A stretch of 64,000 nt of DNA from Mycolicibacterium boenickei (GCF_010731295.1 NZ_AP022579.1:62001-126000), one strand, 5' to 3'. Counted from the first letter of the stretch, positions 18,608 through 28,115 are shown. Translations and numbers: made by a program. The notes: generated by a model not told the origin, from the letters alone.

Positions 18608-19354
18608 TCAGAGTTGGTCGAGCAACCCGTCGACGATGCCACGTAGTTTCGCGAAATGCGCACCGGCCCAATAAATCTGCCCGCAGTCCGGGCACTGACT
18701 GAATTCGTCGTAGTAGCGGCGGGTCAACGGCTCGAGGCGATCTGCCACCTCTTCCTTCGTCACCGCGGCCAGCGGCCCGTTGCATCGCACGCAGCGGATG
18801 AACGGCTTGGCCTGCCGCCGCAGATCCAGCCGCCGCAGCACCTCCAGTGTCTGCTCCGCGGGCTGCTGGGAATGGACGAACAGGCCGTGCGTGATCGCGC
18901 GACGCTTCAGCAGGCCGCGGTCGCGGGTGAGCAGGGTCCGCTGCTGCTCGACACTGATATCCGCCAGGGCCTGATCGTCGGCATCGTTGGACCACCAGAC
19001 GTCGAACCCGAGCAGACGCAGCAGCCGCGCCAGTCGGCCGAGGTTGACGTCGATCACGAACCGCGGATGCCGCAGCGGCTCGGGCCGGAGCCGGGCCGTC
19101 GACCCCACGTCGAGCGCCTCGAACATCGGGTACGCCGCGATCCGGTCGCCGACGGCGGGACGATGCTCGAAGCCCACCGGGTCCCCGTTCACCAGGATCA
19201 GGTCGATCTCGGTGTGTGGAATGCCCATGGCCTCCAGCACGTCCTTGACAGTCTGATGATCCCCGCACGGGCGACGCAGGGTCTGGCTGCGCGAGTCAGC
19301 GTCCAAGAAGTCGTTGAGCTCGGCGTAGGCCCGGACGTGCACGTAGCCGGCCAT
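18608..19354 (-). CDS. Mut7-C RNase domain protein with N-terminal ubiquitin-like domain
   Basis: 248 residues in two parts. Residues 1-~80 are a ubiquitin/ThiS-like Mut7-C ubiquitin domain (VHVRAYAELNDFL, later DIAPY-type strand AAYPMFEAL). Residues ~90-248 are the Mut7-C PIN-like RNase: FVIDVNLGRLARLLRLLGFD, DDQALADIS and LLTRDRGLLKR supply conserved acidic residues. A CVRC...CPDC zinc ribbon and WAGAHFAKL end the protein. The family is believed to act on RNA. The ATG at 19354 is preferred because the 19 codons before it are not conserved-looking. Confidence 0.88.
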   Translation of the reverse strand: MAGYVHVRAYAELNDFLDADSRSQTLRRPCGDHQTVKDVLEAMGIPHTEIDLILVNGDPVGFEHRPAVGDRIAAYPMFEALDVGSTARLRPEPLRHPRFVIDVNLGRLARLLRLLGFDVWWSNDADDQALADISVEQQRTLLTRDRGLLKRRAITHGLFVHSQQPAEQTLEVLRRLDLRRQAKPFIRCVRCNGPLAAVTKEEVADRLEPLTRRYYDEFSQCPDCGQIYWAGAHFAKLRGIVDGLLDQL

Positions 19355-19427
19355 AGCGCCATGCTCCCGCGCGGGGCACAGGCGAGCAAGGACCGCCGAC
19401 AGGCTGGGCAACCTTGAGCGATCGGCC

Positions 19428-19433
19428 TAGCGT
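19428..19433 (+). promoter_or_regulatory. -10 box for a leaderless transcript
   Basis: TAGCGT ends 6 bases before the ATG at 19440 and no Shine-Dalgarno is visible, which fits a leaderless mRNA. Confidence 0.4.
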
Positions 19434-19439
19434 GAAGTC

Positions 19440-19925
19440 ATGACAGAGCAGTCACCCGCGGTCACCGTCGCTCATCCGCCGAAACTGATGCTGCGCGTCG
19501 TCAACCCGGCCCTGCGGTTCATGCTGCGCACACCGTTCGCCGGTGCCGCACGCCAGCAGTTCATGGTCCTGACCGTGCGCGGCCGAAAGACCGGGCGGCA
19601 GTATGCGATTCCGCTGAGCGCGCACTTCATCGACAACACGCTCTACGCGATGACCGACGCCGGTTGGAAGCACAACTTCCGCGATGGCGCCACCGCCGAA
19701 GTGCTCCACAACGGCAAGACCGCGACCATGCGGGGCGAGCTCATCACAGACCGCGCGACGGTCGCCGATCTGTTCCACCGCTGCGCCGAGTCATACGGCG
19801 TCAAACGCGCCCAGCGCATGATGGGGTTGGTCTTCCGCGATGAGCGCATCCCCACGCTGGAGGAGTTCAGCGAGGCCGTCGACCGTGAGCATCTCGTCGC
19901 CATCAAGCTGACCCCGGCAGCCTGA
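19440..19925 (+). CDS. Ddn-like F420(deazaflavin)-dependent reductase
   Basis: 161 residues with the family signature FMVLTVRGRKTGRQYAIPL and a following DNTLYAMTDAGWKHNFRDG, as in the deazaflavin-dependent nitroreductase (DUF385) group related to Mycobacterium tuberculosis Ddn. These split-barrel proteins bind F420 and reduce quinones or nitroaromatics, or use other flavins. The substrate cannot be inferred. The promoter appears leaderless. Confidence 0.85.
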   Translation: MTEQSPAVTVAHPPKLMLRVVNPALRFMLRTPFAGAARQQFMVLTVRGRKTGRQYAIPLSAHFIDNTLYAMTDAGWKHNFRDGATAEVLHNGKTATMRGELITDRATVADLFHRCAESYGVKRAQRMMGLVFRDERIPTLEEFSEAVDREHLVAIKLTPAA

Positions 19926-19972
19926 CCGTCAGTCCATCAGGAGCTTCCGTTCCTCAGATCAGCCGGCAGGAC

Positions 19973-19989
19973 CGTCAAAAGTTTTGACG
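19973..19989. promoter_or_regulatory. 17 bp perfect palindrome before the ABC-NYN operon
   Basis: CGTCAAAA-G-TTTTGACG has perfect 8 bp arms and lies about 120 bases before the first start codon of the permease operon. A possible -10 (TAACGT, 20080-20085) lies between. It is the right size for a dimeric repressor site; no candidate regulator is adjacent. Confidence 0.45.
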
Positions 19990-20109
19990 ACTTCCGTAGG
20001 AACATGCCGCCCCAACCGGCCCGCCGGCACCCCCACACCAAATGCCCCAATAACCGCCACCCGCCACACCCATCTCGGTAACGTCAGCAGCAATGAGCGG
20101 GGCACCGAC

Positions 20110-21159
20110 GTGTTGATTGCGGCGTTACGCGATCTGCAGTGGCGCCGACGGCGATTCATGATCGCAGCGGTCGGCACCGCGTTGGTCTTCGCCATGACGC
20201 TGGTGTTGACGGGCCTGGCGAACGGTTTCCGCGTCGAAGCCGAACGCAGCGTCGACGCGCTCCACCTCGACGCATTCATGATCAAGTCAGGCGCGGCGGG
20301 ACCGTTCCTCGGCTCAGCACCGCTGCCACTCACCGACGTTCAAAGGGCCGCCAAGCTGCCGGGTGTCGTCACCGCGGTCCCGCTGGTGTACGGCTCGTCG
20401 ACGATCCCCGCCGGCGGCACCCCGCGCAACGTGAACGTGTTCGGGGTGCCGGAGCAGGGCCCAGGCGCTCCGACCCTGAAGGAAGGCCGGGCCCCGCACA
20501 CCCCCGACGAGGTCGCGGTGTCGACGACGATGGGCCGCCCGGTCGGCGCCGACGTCGCGGTGGGCGCGTCGAAACTGCGGGTCGTGGGATTGGTCGATGA
20601 CCTCACCGCGCTGGCCGCCCAGGACAACATCTACCTGACGGTTCCGGGCGCCCAACAACTGCTGTTCTCCGGGCAGAAGCTCATCTCGTCGGTCGGCATC
20701 GTCGGCAATCCGGGCGCGGCGCCACCGGAGTTCCGCATCGTCGACCGGGCCGGCGCCATCGACGACATGGTGCGACCGCTGCGCGGCGCCAACCAGGCGA
20801 TGAGTTTGATGGCCGGCCTGCTGTGGGCGGTCGCGGCGCTGATCGTCGGCTCGGTGATCTACCTGTCCGCCCTGGAACGCACCCGCGACTTCGCGGTCTT
20901 CAAGGCCGTCGGCGTCGCCACCCGATCGATCATGGGCGGCCTGGCGATGCAGGCCGTCGCCGTCGCGCTACTGGCCGCCCTGTTGGGTGCGGGGCTGTCG
21001 CTCGTGCTCGGGCCGCCGTTCCCGATGCGCTGCGACGTCCCGACTCTGGCGTTCGTGGCGCTGCCGATCGTCGCCGTCGTGATCGGCCTGCTGGCCAGCG
21101 TGGCCGGGCTGCGCCGCGCCGTCACCATCGACCCTGCCCTGGCGTTCCGAGGACCGTGA
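20110..21159 (+). CDS. ABC transporter permease, FtsX/MacB type
   Basis: About 349 residues. One transmembrane helix near the N-terminus (IAAVGTALVFAMTLVLTGLA) is followed by a ~200-residue extracytoplasmic domain and then three C-terminal helices (LLWAVAALIVGSVIYL, VAVALLAALLGAGL, LPIVAVVIGLLASVAG). This is the FtsX-type topology used for lipid, lipoprotein or peptide export. The GTG at 20110 is preferred because it has GAGCGGGG upstream; the longer in-frame ATG at 19984 would start across the palindrome. It is followed after one base by its ATPase. Confidence 0.87.
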   Translation: MLIAALRDLQWRRRRFMIAAVGTALVFAMTLVLTGLANGFRVEAERSVDALHLDAFMIKSGAAGPFLGSAPLPLTDVQRAAKLPGVVTAVPLVYGSSTIPAGGTPRNVNVFGVPEQGPGAPTLKEGRAPHTPDEVAVSTTMGRPVGADVAVGASKLRVVGLVDDLTALAAQDNIYLTVPGAQQLLFSGQKLISSVGIVGNPGAAPPEFRIVDRAGAIDDMVRPLRGANQAMSLMAGLLWAVAALIVGSVIYLSALERTRDFAVFKAVGVATRSIMGGLAMQAVAVALLAALLGAGLSLVLGPPFPMRCDVPTLAFVALPIVAVVIGLLASVAGLRRAVTIDPALAFRGP

Positions 21160-21160
21160 C

Positions 21161-22150
21161 ATGGCCGACCTACTCGTCAAAGACCTCGTCGTGGAGTACT
21201 CCAGCGGCGGGTACGCGGTGCGCCCGATCGACGGCCTCGACCTCGAAGTGCCCGCCGGATCACTGGCAATCCTGCTGGGCCCCAGCGGTTGCGGCAAGAC
21301 AACGCTGCTGTCGTGTCTGGGCGGGATCCTCAAACCGACCGCGGGCCGCATCGAGTTCGGCGACGTCGATGTGACCACCCTGAACAAGAAGGAGCTGTCG
21401 AACTACCGGCGCGACACCGTCGGGATCGTGTTCCAGGCGTTCAACCTGGTGCCCAGCCTCACAGCCATGGAGAACGTGATGGTGCCGCTGCGCGCCGCCG
21501 GGATGAGCCGCTACGGCGCCCGCGAGCGCGCCATGGAACTGCTGACCCGCGTCGGGCTCAAAGACCGATTGCACCACCGCCCCGGCAATCTCAGCGGCGG
21601 ACAACAACAACGCGTCGCGGTGGCCCGCGCGATCGCGCTCGACCCACCACTGATCCTGGCCGACGAACCGACCGCCCACCTCGACTTCATCCAGGTGGAG
21701 GAAGTACTGCGACTCATCCGGGAACTGGCCAGCGACGAACGCGTCGTTGTCGTCGCCACCCACGACACCCGCATCCTGCCGCTCGCCGATCAGGTGGTGG
21801 AGCTCGTCCCACACGTGGCCGTCGAGCATCAGGGCCCCGAGACCGTGACCATCGAGGCAGGCGAGGTGCTGTTCTCCCAGGGCGAGATGGGCGACCTGAT
21901 CTACATCATCACCGACGGCGAGATCGAACTGGCCCGCGAATTGGCCAGCGGCGGTGAGGAAGTCATCAAGACCGTCGGGCCCGGCGACTACTTCGGCGAG
22001 ATGGGTCCGCTGTTCAGCCTGCCCCGGTCGGCGACCGCCCGGGCCAAGTCCGACGCCACCATCGTCGGGTACACCGTCCAGGCGTTCCGAGAACTGCTCG
22101 GCCCCACCGGAGCGCGGAACCTCATCGGCCGATCCGAAGCCGAGGACTGA
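21161..22150 (+). CDS. ABC ATPase with C-terminal cyclic-nucleotide-binding domain
   Basis: 329 residues. Residues 1-~220 are a complete LolD/MacB-like ATPase: [13 protein letters not shown] (Walker A), [15 protein letters not shown] (signature) and [12 protein letters not shown] (Walker B). Residues ~225-325 are a cyclic-nucleotide-binding fold, with [20 protein letters not shown] and [19 protein letters not shown] matching the phosphate-binding cassette. Transport could therefore be gated by cAMP or a similar ligand. The stop overlaps the next start by one base, so the NYN protein is translationally coupled. Confidence 0.9.
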   Translation: MADLLVKDLVVEYSSGGYAVRPIDGLDLEVPAGSLAILLGPSGCGKTTLLSCLGGILKPTAGRIEFGDVDVTTLNKKELSNYRRDTVGIVFQAFNLVPSLTAMENVMVPLRAAGMSRYGARERAMELLTRVGLKDRLHHRPGNLSGGQQQRVAVARAIALDPPLILADEPTAHLDFIQVEEVLRLIRELASDERVVVVATHDTRILPLADQVVELVPHVAVEHQGPETVTIEAGEVLFSQGEMGDLIYIITDGEIELARELASGGEEVIKTVGPGDYFGEMGPLFSLPRSATARAKSDATIVGYTVQAFRELLGPTGARNLIGRSEAED

Positions 22151-22983
22151 TGACCGAACTCGACAGCCGCGTCGCGGTCTACCTCGACTTCGACAACATC
22201 GTCATCTCCCGCTACGACCAGGTCAACGGTCGCAACTCTTTCCAAAAAGACAAGGCCAAGGGTCTGGAGCCCGACAAGCTCACCAAGGCCACCGTCGACG
22301 TCGGCGCGATCCTCGACTTCGCCTCCTCCTTCGGCACATTGGTGCTCACCCGTGCCTACGCGGACTGGTCAGCCGACCTCAACGCCGGGTACCGCGAGCA
22401 GCTCGTCGGCCGTGCCGTCGACCTGGTGCAGCTGTTCCCGGCGGCCGCATACGGCAAGAACGGCGCCGACATCCGGCTGGCCGTCGACGCGGTCGAGGAC
22501 ATGTTCCGGCTCCCCGACCTCACCCATGTGGTGATCGTGGCCGGCGACTCCGACTACATTCCCCTGGCCCAGCGCTGTAAACGCCTGGGCCGCTATGTCG
22601 TCGGCATCGGAGTCGCCGGATCGTCGAGCCGGGTGCTGGCCGCCGCGTGCGACGAGTTCGTCGTCTACGACTCGCTGCCCGGTATCCCCACCCCCGTCCC
22701 TGAGCCGGAACCCAAGCCGCAGAAGCGCACCCGCAAGAAGGAAGAACCCGACCCGCAGGCCGAGGCCACCGCGCTGCTCACCCGCGCCCTGCAGATCGGC
22801 CTGGAGAAGGACGATGTCGAGTGGCTGCACAACTCCGCGGTCAAGGCGCAGATGAAGCGGATGGACCCGTCGTTCAGTGAGAAGTCGTTGGGCTTCAAAT
22901 CGTTCAGCGATTTCCTGCGGTCGCGGTCCAAAGTCGTCGAACTGGACGAGAGCTCGACGACGCGCATGGTCAAGCTGCGCTGA
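22150..22983 (+). CDS. NYN-domain (PIN-like) protein with OST-HTH/LOTUS domain
   Basis: 277 residues. The NYN domain begins at VAVYLDFDNIVISRYD (first catalytic Asp cluster) and continues through ADIRLAVDAVEDM and VIVAGDSDYIPLAQR, which carry the acidic residues expected of a PIN-like nuclease. A Lys/Glu-rich linker leads to an OST-HTH domain at ~205-277 (QMKRMDPSFSEKSLGFKSFSDFL), a fold associated with RNA binding. It is probably an RNase or RNA-binding regulator. Coupling to an ABC transporter is unusual and unexplained. Confidence 0.87.
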   Translation: MTELDSRVAVYLDFDNIVISRYDQVNGRNSFQKDKAKGLEPDKLTKATVDVGAILDFASSFGTLVLTRAYADWSADLNAGYREQLVGRAVDLVQLFPAAAYGKNGADIRLAVDAVEDMFRLPDLTHVVIVAGDSDYIPLAQRCKRLGRYVVGIGVAGSSSRVLAAACDEFVVYDSLPGIPTPVPEPEPKPQKRTRKKEEPDPQAEATALLTRALQIGLEKDDVEWLHNSAVKAQMKRMDPSFSEKSLGFKSFSDFLRSRSKVVELDESSTTRMVKLR

Positions 22984-22986
22984 TCC

Positions 22987-24483
22987 TCACACGCCCAACC
23001 GCCCCGATAGCCGGTTCAGCCGGTCCAGGCTCTCCCCGTCGAGTCCGGTGAACGACACGGTCTTCCCACGCGACGAGTACTTGAGTCGTATCGCATCGAG
23101 ACTCGCGACAGACGACGCATCCCACACCGACACACCGGACATGTCGATCACCACCTCGGCGGGATCGTCGGCGTAGTCGAACTGGTGCACCAGGTCATTG
23201 CTGGACACGAAGAACAGGTCGCCGCGAACCCGATAGGTCCGCACACCGTCCGGCCCGGTCACGGCCGTCACCGAGGTGAAGTGTGCGACGCGGCGGGCGA
23301 ACGCCACCATCGCCGTGAGCACCCCGAGGGACACCCCAACAGCGAGATTCCCGGTGACGACAGTCGCGACAACGGTGACGATCATGATCAGAGTCTCACT
23401 GCGCGGCAGCATCTTCAGGGTGCGCGGCGTCACGCTGTGCCAGTCGAAGGTCGCGAACGACACCACGATCATCACCGCCACCAGCGCGGCCATCGGGATG
23501 CGTCCGACGAGATCCCCAAGGGACACCACCAGGATCAAGACGAACACGCCGGTCAGCAAGGTGGACAGTCGGGTTCGGGCCCCGGCCACCTTGACGTTCA
23601 TCATGGTCTGCCCGATCACCGCGCAGCCGCCCATGCCACCGAAGATCGCGGTGACCACATTGGCGATCCCCTGCCCGCACGCTTCACGGGTCTTGTTGGA
23701 CGGGGTATCGGTGATGTCGTCGACGAGCTTGGCCGTCATCAGCGACTCCAGCAGGCCGACGAGCGCCGCCCCCAACGCATAGGGCGCGATCACCTGCAGC
23801 GTGTGCAGGGTCAACGGAACGTGCGGCAGCCCGGGAACAGGCAACGAATCAGGCAGTGCCCCTTGATCTCCCACGTCGGGCACGTCCCAGCCGAAGAACA
23901 CGACGACGGCGGTCAGCACCAGCACCACCACCAGCGGCGCGGGCACCGCCGTTGTCAGCTTGGGCAGCACGAACATCAGCACCACGCCCACGACAGTCAG
24001 CGGATACACCAGCCACGGTACGTCGACCAGATGCGGCAGCTGCGATACCAGCACCAGGATGGCCAGCGCGTTGACGAAACCGACCATCACACTGCGCGGG
24101 ATGAACCGCATGAGCTTGGCAACCCCGAAGGCCGCCAACAGCATCTGGATCACGCCCGCCAGGAGAATCGTGGCGACGAGGTATCCCACCCCGAATTCCC
24201 GTGCCACCGGGGCGACGACGAGTGCGACCGCCGCGGTGGCGGCCGTGATCATCGCGGGCCGTCCGCCGGTGAAGGCGATGGTGCTCGCCATCGTCACCGT
24301 CGAGAACAGGCCCACTCGGGGGTCGACGCCGGCGATCACCGAGAACGCGATGGCCTCGGGGATCAAGGCCAGCGCGACGACCAGCCCGGCCAGCACCTCG
24401 GTGCGCAGCACGGCCGGTGACCACAGTAACGGCCGATCGACGCTGTCTGAAGGCGCGCGAAATCCAGGGATGGTGATGCTCAT
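22987..24483 (-). CDS. SulP-family inorganic anion transporter with STAS domain
   Basis: About 498 residues with 10-12 hydrophobic segments, a SulP-like N-terminus (LVVALALIPEAIAFSVIAGVD) and a C-terminal STAS domain (VVIDMSGVSVWDASSVASLD). Members carry sulfate, bicarbonate or other anions across the inner membrane. The ATG at 24483 has AAGGAG upstream; the longer frame would overlap the ABC ATPase gene. Thirty bases after the ATPase gene, it is probably the last member of the transporter operon. This makes sulfate a plausible substrate. Confidence 0.88.
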   Translation of the reverse strand: MSITIPGFRAPSDSVDRPLLWSPAVLRTEVLAGLVVALALIPEAIAFSVIAGVDPRVGLFSTVTMASTIAFTGGRPAMITAATAAVALVVAPVAREFGVGYLVATILLAGVIQMLLAAFGVAKLMRFIPRSVMVGFVNALAILVLVSQLPHLVDVPWLVYPLTVVGVVLMFVLPKLTTAVPAPLVVVLVLTAVVVFFGWDVPDVGDQGALPDSLPVPGLPHVPLTLHTLQVIAPYALGAALVGLLESLMTAKLVDDITDTPSNKTREACGQGIANVVTAIFGGMGGCAVIGQTMMNVKVAGARTRLSTLLTGVFVLILVVSLGDLVGRIPMAALVAVMIVVSFATFDWHSVTPRTLKMLPRSETLIMIVTVVATVVTGNLAVGVSLGVLTAMVAFARRVAHFTSVTAVTGPDGVRTYRVRGDLFFVSSNDLVHQFDYADDPAEVVIDMSGVSVWDASSVASLDAIRLKYSSRGKTVSFTGLDGESLDRLNRLSGRLGV

Positions 24484-24512
24484 CGAATCTCCTTGGCGGA
24501 AAGCCAGATAAG

Positions 24513-25262
24513 TTATGCCGCCGGGCGGTGGCCCAGGAAGTCCAGGATGGCGCGACGGCGCCGCTGGTAGGACTCCTCGAACTGCGCCTCGGGCGTGCGG
24601 GGCTTCTCGATCGTGATGACGTCGGCGACGGTCGCGGGCCGATGGCTCAACAGCACGATCCGGTCGGCCAGCAGCAGGGCCTCGTCGACATCGTGGGTGA
24701 CGAACAGCAGCGTCATCTTCTGGGTCTCCCACACCGACGTCAGCAGCTGCTGCATCTCAAGCCGCGTCTGCGCATCCAGAGCACCGAACGGCTCGTCCAT
24801 CAACATCACTCGCGGCTCACAGGCCAACGTGCGGGCCAATTGCACCCGCTGACGCATGCCACCCGAAAGCTGACTGGGCAGGTGATCCAGGTAGTCACCG
24901 AGCCCGACCTGTTCCAGCCGGGTGGCGGCCTTCTCCTTGAGCTCCTTCCCGCGCACCCCACGGAGTTTCAACGGGAACTGCACGTTCTTCAGTGCGGACC
25001 GCCACGGGAACAGCGCGTCCTCCTGAAACACCATGGCGCACTGGGCGACATTGCCGGTGACGGGTGCACCATCGACAGTCGCGGTGCCGCCCATCGGTTT
25101 CAGCAGCCCGGCCAAGGCCCGCAGGATGGTCGACTTGCCGCAACCGGACGGCCCGAGGAACACCACCACCTCGCCGGGCTCGATCGTGAGGGTGATGTTG
25201 GCCGCGACAACTCCGTTGAAGCCGAGTTGCAGCTGCTGGAGATTGACGGCGCCGGCGCTCAT
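24513..25262 (-). CDS. ABC transporter ATPase, SsuB/TauB/NrtD type
   Basis: 249 residues. [20 protein letters not shown] is Walker A, QLSGGMRQRVQLARTLA the signature and VMLMDEPFGALDAQTR Walker B, as in the nitrate/sulfonate/taurine importer ATPases. The ATG at 25262 overlaps the permease stop by four bases (ATGA). It powers import with the permease and binding protein upstream. The exact substrate is unresolved. Confidence 0.9.
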   Translation of the reverse strand: MSAGAVNLQQLQLGFNGVVAANITLTIEPGEVVVFLGPSGCGKSTILRALAGLLKPMGGTATVDGAPVTGNVAQCAMVFQEDALFPWRSALKNVQFPLKLRGVRGKELKEKAATRLEQVGLGDYLDHLPSQLSGGMRQRVQLARTLACEPRVMLMDEPFGALDAQTRLEMQQLLTSVWETQKMTLLFVTHDVDEALLLADRIVLLSHRPATVADVITIEKPRTPEAQFEESYQRRRRAILDFLGHRPAA

Positions 25263-26146
25263 CGGGCGGCCCTCGGCAGCCAGCGGTTGACCCGCCGTCC
25301 GACCCGCTCGACAGACCAGGCGGTGCCCAACCCCAGCGCGCCGATGGAGATCATGCCGACCACGACGCCGGCGTAGTCGAGCAGACCGTAGGCCTGCCAG
25401 GTGTAGTACCCGATGCCGAATTGCCCCGAGATCATCTCGGCACTCACCACACAGATCCACGCCACGCCCATCGCCACCGAGAGCCCGGCGAAGATGCCCG
25501 GCAGCGCGCCCGGGATGATCACGTGGAACAGCAACGACATTCGACCCGCACCCATGGTCTGGGCGGCCTCCTCCCACACCTTCGGCATCGAGTCCATGGC
25601 ATGGATGGTGCTGACCACGACGGGGAAGAACGCCGCGAAGAACGTGATGAACACGATCCCCTGCTCGCTGGACGGGAACAGCAGGATGGTCAGCGGCACC
25701 AAGGCGATCGCCGGGATCGGGCGGATCAATTCGATGAAGGGCCGCAACGCCATCCGCGCGATCTCAGAACGCCCGACCAGCACACCCAACCCGATGCCGA
25801 CCACCGCCGCCAACCCGAAGCCGAGCAGGATGCGCTGCAGGCTGGCGAGCAGGTCGTCGTAGTAGCTGCCCGAGCCGATCCGCGCCACCAACGCCTGCAG
25901 CACCGCCTCCGGCGCAGGCATTCGGTTGAACCGCAGCCAGGCCACCACATTGTTGGTGGTCAACAGGTGCCAGGCCACCAGGAACGCGGTGATCGGGATC
26001 AACGGCAGCAGCAGTGCGGGAACCCGTCGGGCGACGGAGACCGGCAGCAGATCTGCCAGGCTGCGCCGCGGCGACTTCTCGCCCCGGTTGGCCGGGGACC
26101 ACAACCGCGGTGCGGTGATCGTGGGCCGGGTCATGAGCTCGGTCAT
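25259..26146 (-). CDS. ABC transporter permease, SsuC/TauC/NrtB type
   Basis: 295 residues with about six transmembrane segments and the cytoplasmic EAA-like loop (EEAAQTMGAGRMSLLFHVII) of binding-protein-dependent permeases. AAAGGAAA precedes the ATG. It is coupled to the ATPase and lies 24 bases after the binding-protein gene, so the three genes form one importer. Confidence 0.9.
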   Translation of the reverse strand: MTELMTRPTITAPRLWSPANRGEKSPRRSLADLLPVSVARRVPALLLPLIPITAFLVAWHLLTTNNVVAWLRFNRMPAPEAVLQALVARIGSGSYYDDLLASLQRILLGFGLAAVVGIGLGVLVGRSEIARMALRPFIELIRPIPAIALVPLTILLFPSSEQGIVFITFFAAFFPVVVSTIHAMDSMPKVWEEAAQTMGAGRMSLLFHVIIPGALPGIFAGLSVAMGVAWICVVSAEMISGQFGIGYYTWQAYGLLDYAGVVVGMISIGALGLGTAWSVERVGRRVNRWLPRAAR

Positions 26147-26169
26147 GCGGTTTCCTTTCTGGGAGGGGT

Positions 26170-27627
26170 TTAGCCGGCGGTGCGGGACTGCCCCACGGCA
26201 GCCGGATAGGCGACGGGCACGGCCTGCGGATGGCTGGTCCGGTAGGTGTCGGCAGCGGCGCCGGTGGCGAACGGCTTGTAGCGCTGAGTGGGTGGTGCCG
26301 TCGGATCGTCCAGCCAGACGGCGTGATCGGCGAAGATCCGCAGCCCGGTCAGGGTGTCGGGCACATAGGCGGCCCGCACCTCAGGAGTCGCGCCGACCCG
26401 GCGCAGCAGGCATGTCGGGGTCGCGGCAACCTCGGTGGTCTCCGATCCTGACGCCCACACCTCGGACGCCTGGGCCGGGTCGTTCACCGGCAGCCTGCAC
26501 ACGTCGTCGAATCCGGTGAGCATCATCGGGTTGGCCACGCTGGCCTGGCGCTGCGGGTACTGGTCTCCGAACAACTGCCGCAGATAGCTGTCGTTGACGA
26601 AGCCGGCAACGTCGAAATCCTTTGTCACCGAGCCACGCCCGACCAGATACTCCTTCACCGACGCGAACGCGGTGAGGAACTGCTCCTTGAGGGTCATGTC
26701 GAAGCTGACCAACCCGTTGGGACCGTTGTAGAGGTAGATCACCTCGGGTTCGATGCCGGTCAACTCGCCGACCCGCTTCGCCGCCGCGAGCGGATGAGCG
26801 ACGATGTCGTCGGTGGTCGATTTCATCGCCCGCAGGAACGCCGCCATCACCTCGGGATTGCCCTCAGCGAACTGCTTGCGCACCACCACGCCATGGAAGG
26901 TCGGCACATTGTTGTCGCCGCCGTCGTACAGCAGCCGGCCCTGGTTGCGGTAGATCACCAGCTGCGGCCACGGCACGAACTGCGCCAGGCCGTCGACCTG
27001 TCCTCCGTCGATGGCCGAAGCACCCACCGACGGATCCTGGTTGACGATGTGCACCGCGGCCTTGTCCATGCCGCTGTTGCGTACCGCCGACGAGAACATG
27101 CCGTCTCCAGCCGACCCGAGACTCGTCGACACTTTCTTGCCGGTCAGGTCGCCGAGCTTTTCGGCAGGCGAATCCGACGGCACTACAACCTGGTTCAATG
27201 AGCCACGCAGGTTGTAGCCGGTGGTCGCGACCATCTCGGTGACCGCGTCGTCGTACTTGCGGGTCTTGGAGCCGTTGGTGAGCAACGGGTAGTCACCCAT
27301 CGAGCCGATGTCGACGTGGGTGGCGATCATCTGCGCGGTCAGCGGGGCGCCGGACGCGAAGTCCTGCCACACCACCCGGTACTTGGTGCCGGTGGCCGCG
27401 CCCAGTTCCTTGAGTGCGTTCTCGAAGTCACCGCGGTCGCGCAGCAAGGTGCCGGCGTTGACGGTGTTGATGGTCTTGGATTGGTAGCCGACGTTGACGA
27501 CGACGGTCGGCTCGGTGAGCAGACCGCAGCCGGTGAGCAGCTGGGCGCCGCTCACCGTGACTGCGGCCAGCAGAGCAGCCGACCGGGCCCGCCACCGGCC
27601 CCGAGGATGATGTTGCACGTCGTCCAT
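26170..27627 (-). CDS. Substrate-binding lipoprotein of SsuA/TauA/NrtA-like ABC importer
   Basis: 485 residues. The N-terminus has an Arg-rich region, a hydrophobic helix and an LLTGC lipobox, so it should be a membrane-anchored lipoprotein. The body has the NMT1/SsuA-like pattern of these periplasmic binding proteins (NVGYQSKTINTVNAGTLL, KLGDLTGKKVSTSLGSAGDG). It is longer than typical SsuA (~320) by a C-terminal extension. Aliphatic sulfonate, taurine or nitrate are the family's substrates; the downstream SulP gene favours a sulfur source. Confidence 0.85.
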   Translation of the reverse strand: MDDVQHHPRGRWRARSAALLAAVTVSGAQLLTGCGLLTEPTVVVNVGYQSKTINTVNAGTLLRDRGDFENALKELGAATGTKYRVVWQDFASGAPLTAQMIATHVDIGSMGDYPLLTNGSKTRKYDDAVTEMVATTGYNLRGSLNQVVVPSDSPAEKLGDLTGKKVSTSLGSAGDGMFSSAVRNSGMDKAAVHIVNQDPSVGASAIDGGQVDGLAQFVPWPQLVIYRNQGRLLYDGGDNNVPTFHGVVVRKQFAEGNPEVMAAFLRAMKSTTDDIVAHPLAAAKRVGELTGIEPEVIYLYNGPNGLVSFDMTLKEQFLTAFASVKEYLVGRGSVTKDFDVAGFVNDSYLRQLFGDQYPQRQASVANPMMLTGFDDVCRLPVNDPAQASEVWASGSETTEVAATPTCLLRRVGATPEVRAAYVPDTLTGLRIFADHAVWLDDPTAPPTQRYKPFATGAAADTYRTSHPQAVPVAYPAAVGQSRTAG

Positions 27628-27650
27628 ACCGACAAGAGTCGACGGCTTCT

Positions 27651-27730
27651 GTTACCTCACTGTCATGTGAGGTTGCGCAGCAGTTACGCCATCTGCACGC
27701 AATGAACGCCGAGGTTACGCCACCAGTACC
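27651..27730. promoter_or_regulatory. Three phased GTTAC repeats plus an inverted repeat before the ABC-SulP operon
   Basis: GTTAC starts at 27651, 27683 and 27714, spaced 32 and 31 bases, about three helical turns. The second and third continue as GTTACGCCATC and GTTACGCCACC, and the same core occurs at 33699. Within the first repeat, ACCTCAC-TGTCAT-GTGAGGT (27654-27673) is an inverted repeat. The array lies 24-100 bases upstream of the binding-protein start and also faces the DUF202 genes. It is probably a multi-site operator; the regulator is unknown. Confidence 0.5.
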
Positions 27731-27770
27731 GCCCTGGTAACGGGTGTGGGTTTCGGAAAGGCTTGCAGCC

Positions 27771-28115
27771 GTGGATGTTCCGATCGAACCCGACTACCGG
27801 TTCACACTCGCCAACGAGCGCACGTTTCTGGCGTGGCAGCGCACCTCTCTCGGACTGCTCGCGGCAGCCGTCGCGGTGGTGCAGTTCATGCCCGAACTGA
27901 CAGTTCCTGGTCTTCGGCACATACTGGGGGTGGCAGTCGGCGCCATGGCGATCCTGACGGCCGTCGCGGGTCTGCGCCGGTGGGCCCAGGTCGATCGCGC
28001 GATGCGCCATGACCAGCCGCTGCCCCGCGCCGCGGCGCCGACCTATCTGACCGCCGGCCTGGCGATGATGGGTCTGGTCACGGTGAGTCTTGCTCTCGTG
28101 GCGACGGTTCGATGA
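27771..28115 (+). CDS. DUF202 membrane protein
   Basis: About 114 residues with three hydrophobic segments. The N-terminal [24 protein letters not shown] is the DUF202 (YidH-like) signature. The GTG at 27771 has GGAAAGG upstream, and the earlier in-frame ATG adds an unlikely extension. The function of the family is unknown. Its stop overlaps the start of a second DUF202 protein. Confidence 0.85.
   Translation: MDVPIEPDYRFTLANERTFLAWQRTSLGLLAAAVAVVQFMPELTVPGLRHILGVAVGAMAILTAVAGLRRWAQVDRAMRHDQPLPRAAAPTYLTAGLAMMGLVTVSLALVATVR

Noticed and set aside
23185..24420. 411-codon plus-strand frame opposite the SulP gene
   Set aside because: His/Arg/Asp-rich translation typical of an antisense shadow; SulP motifs are on the other strand.
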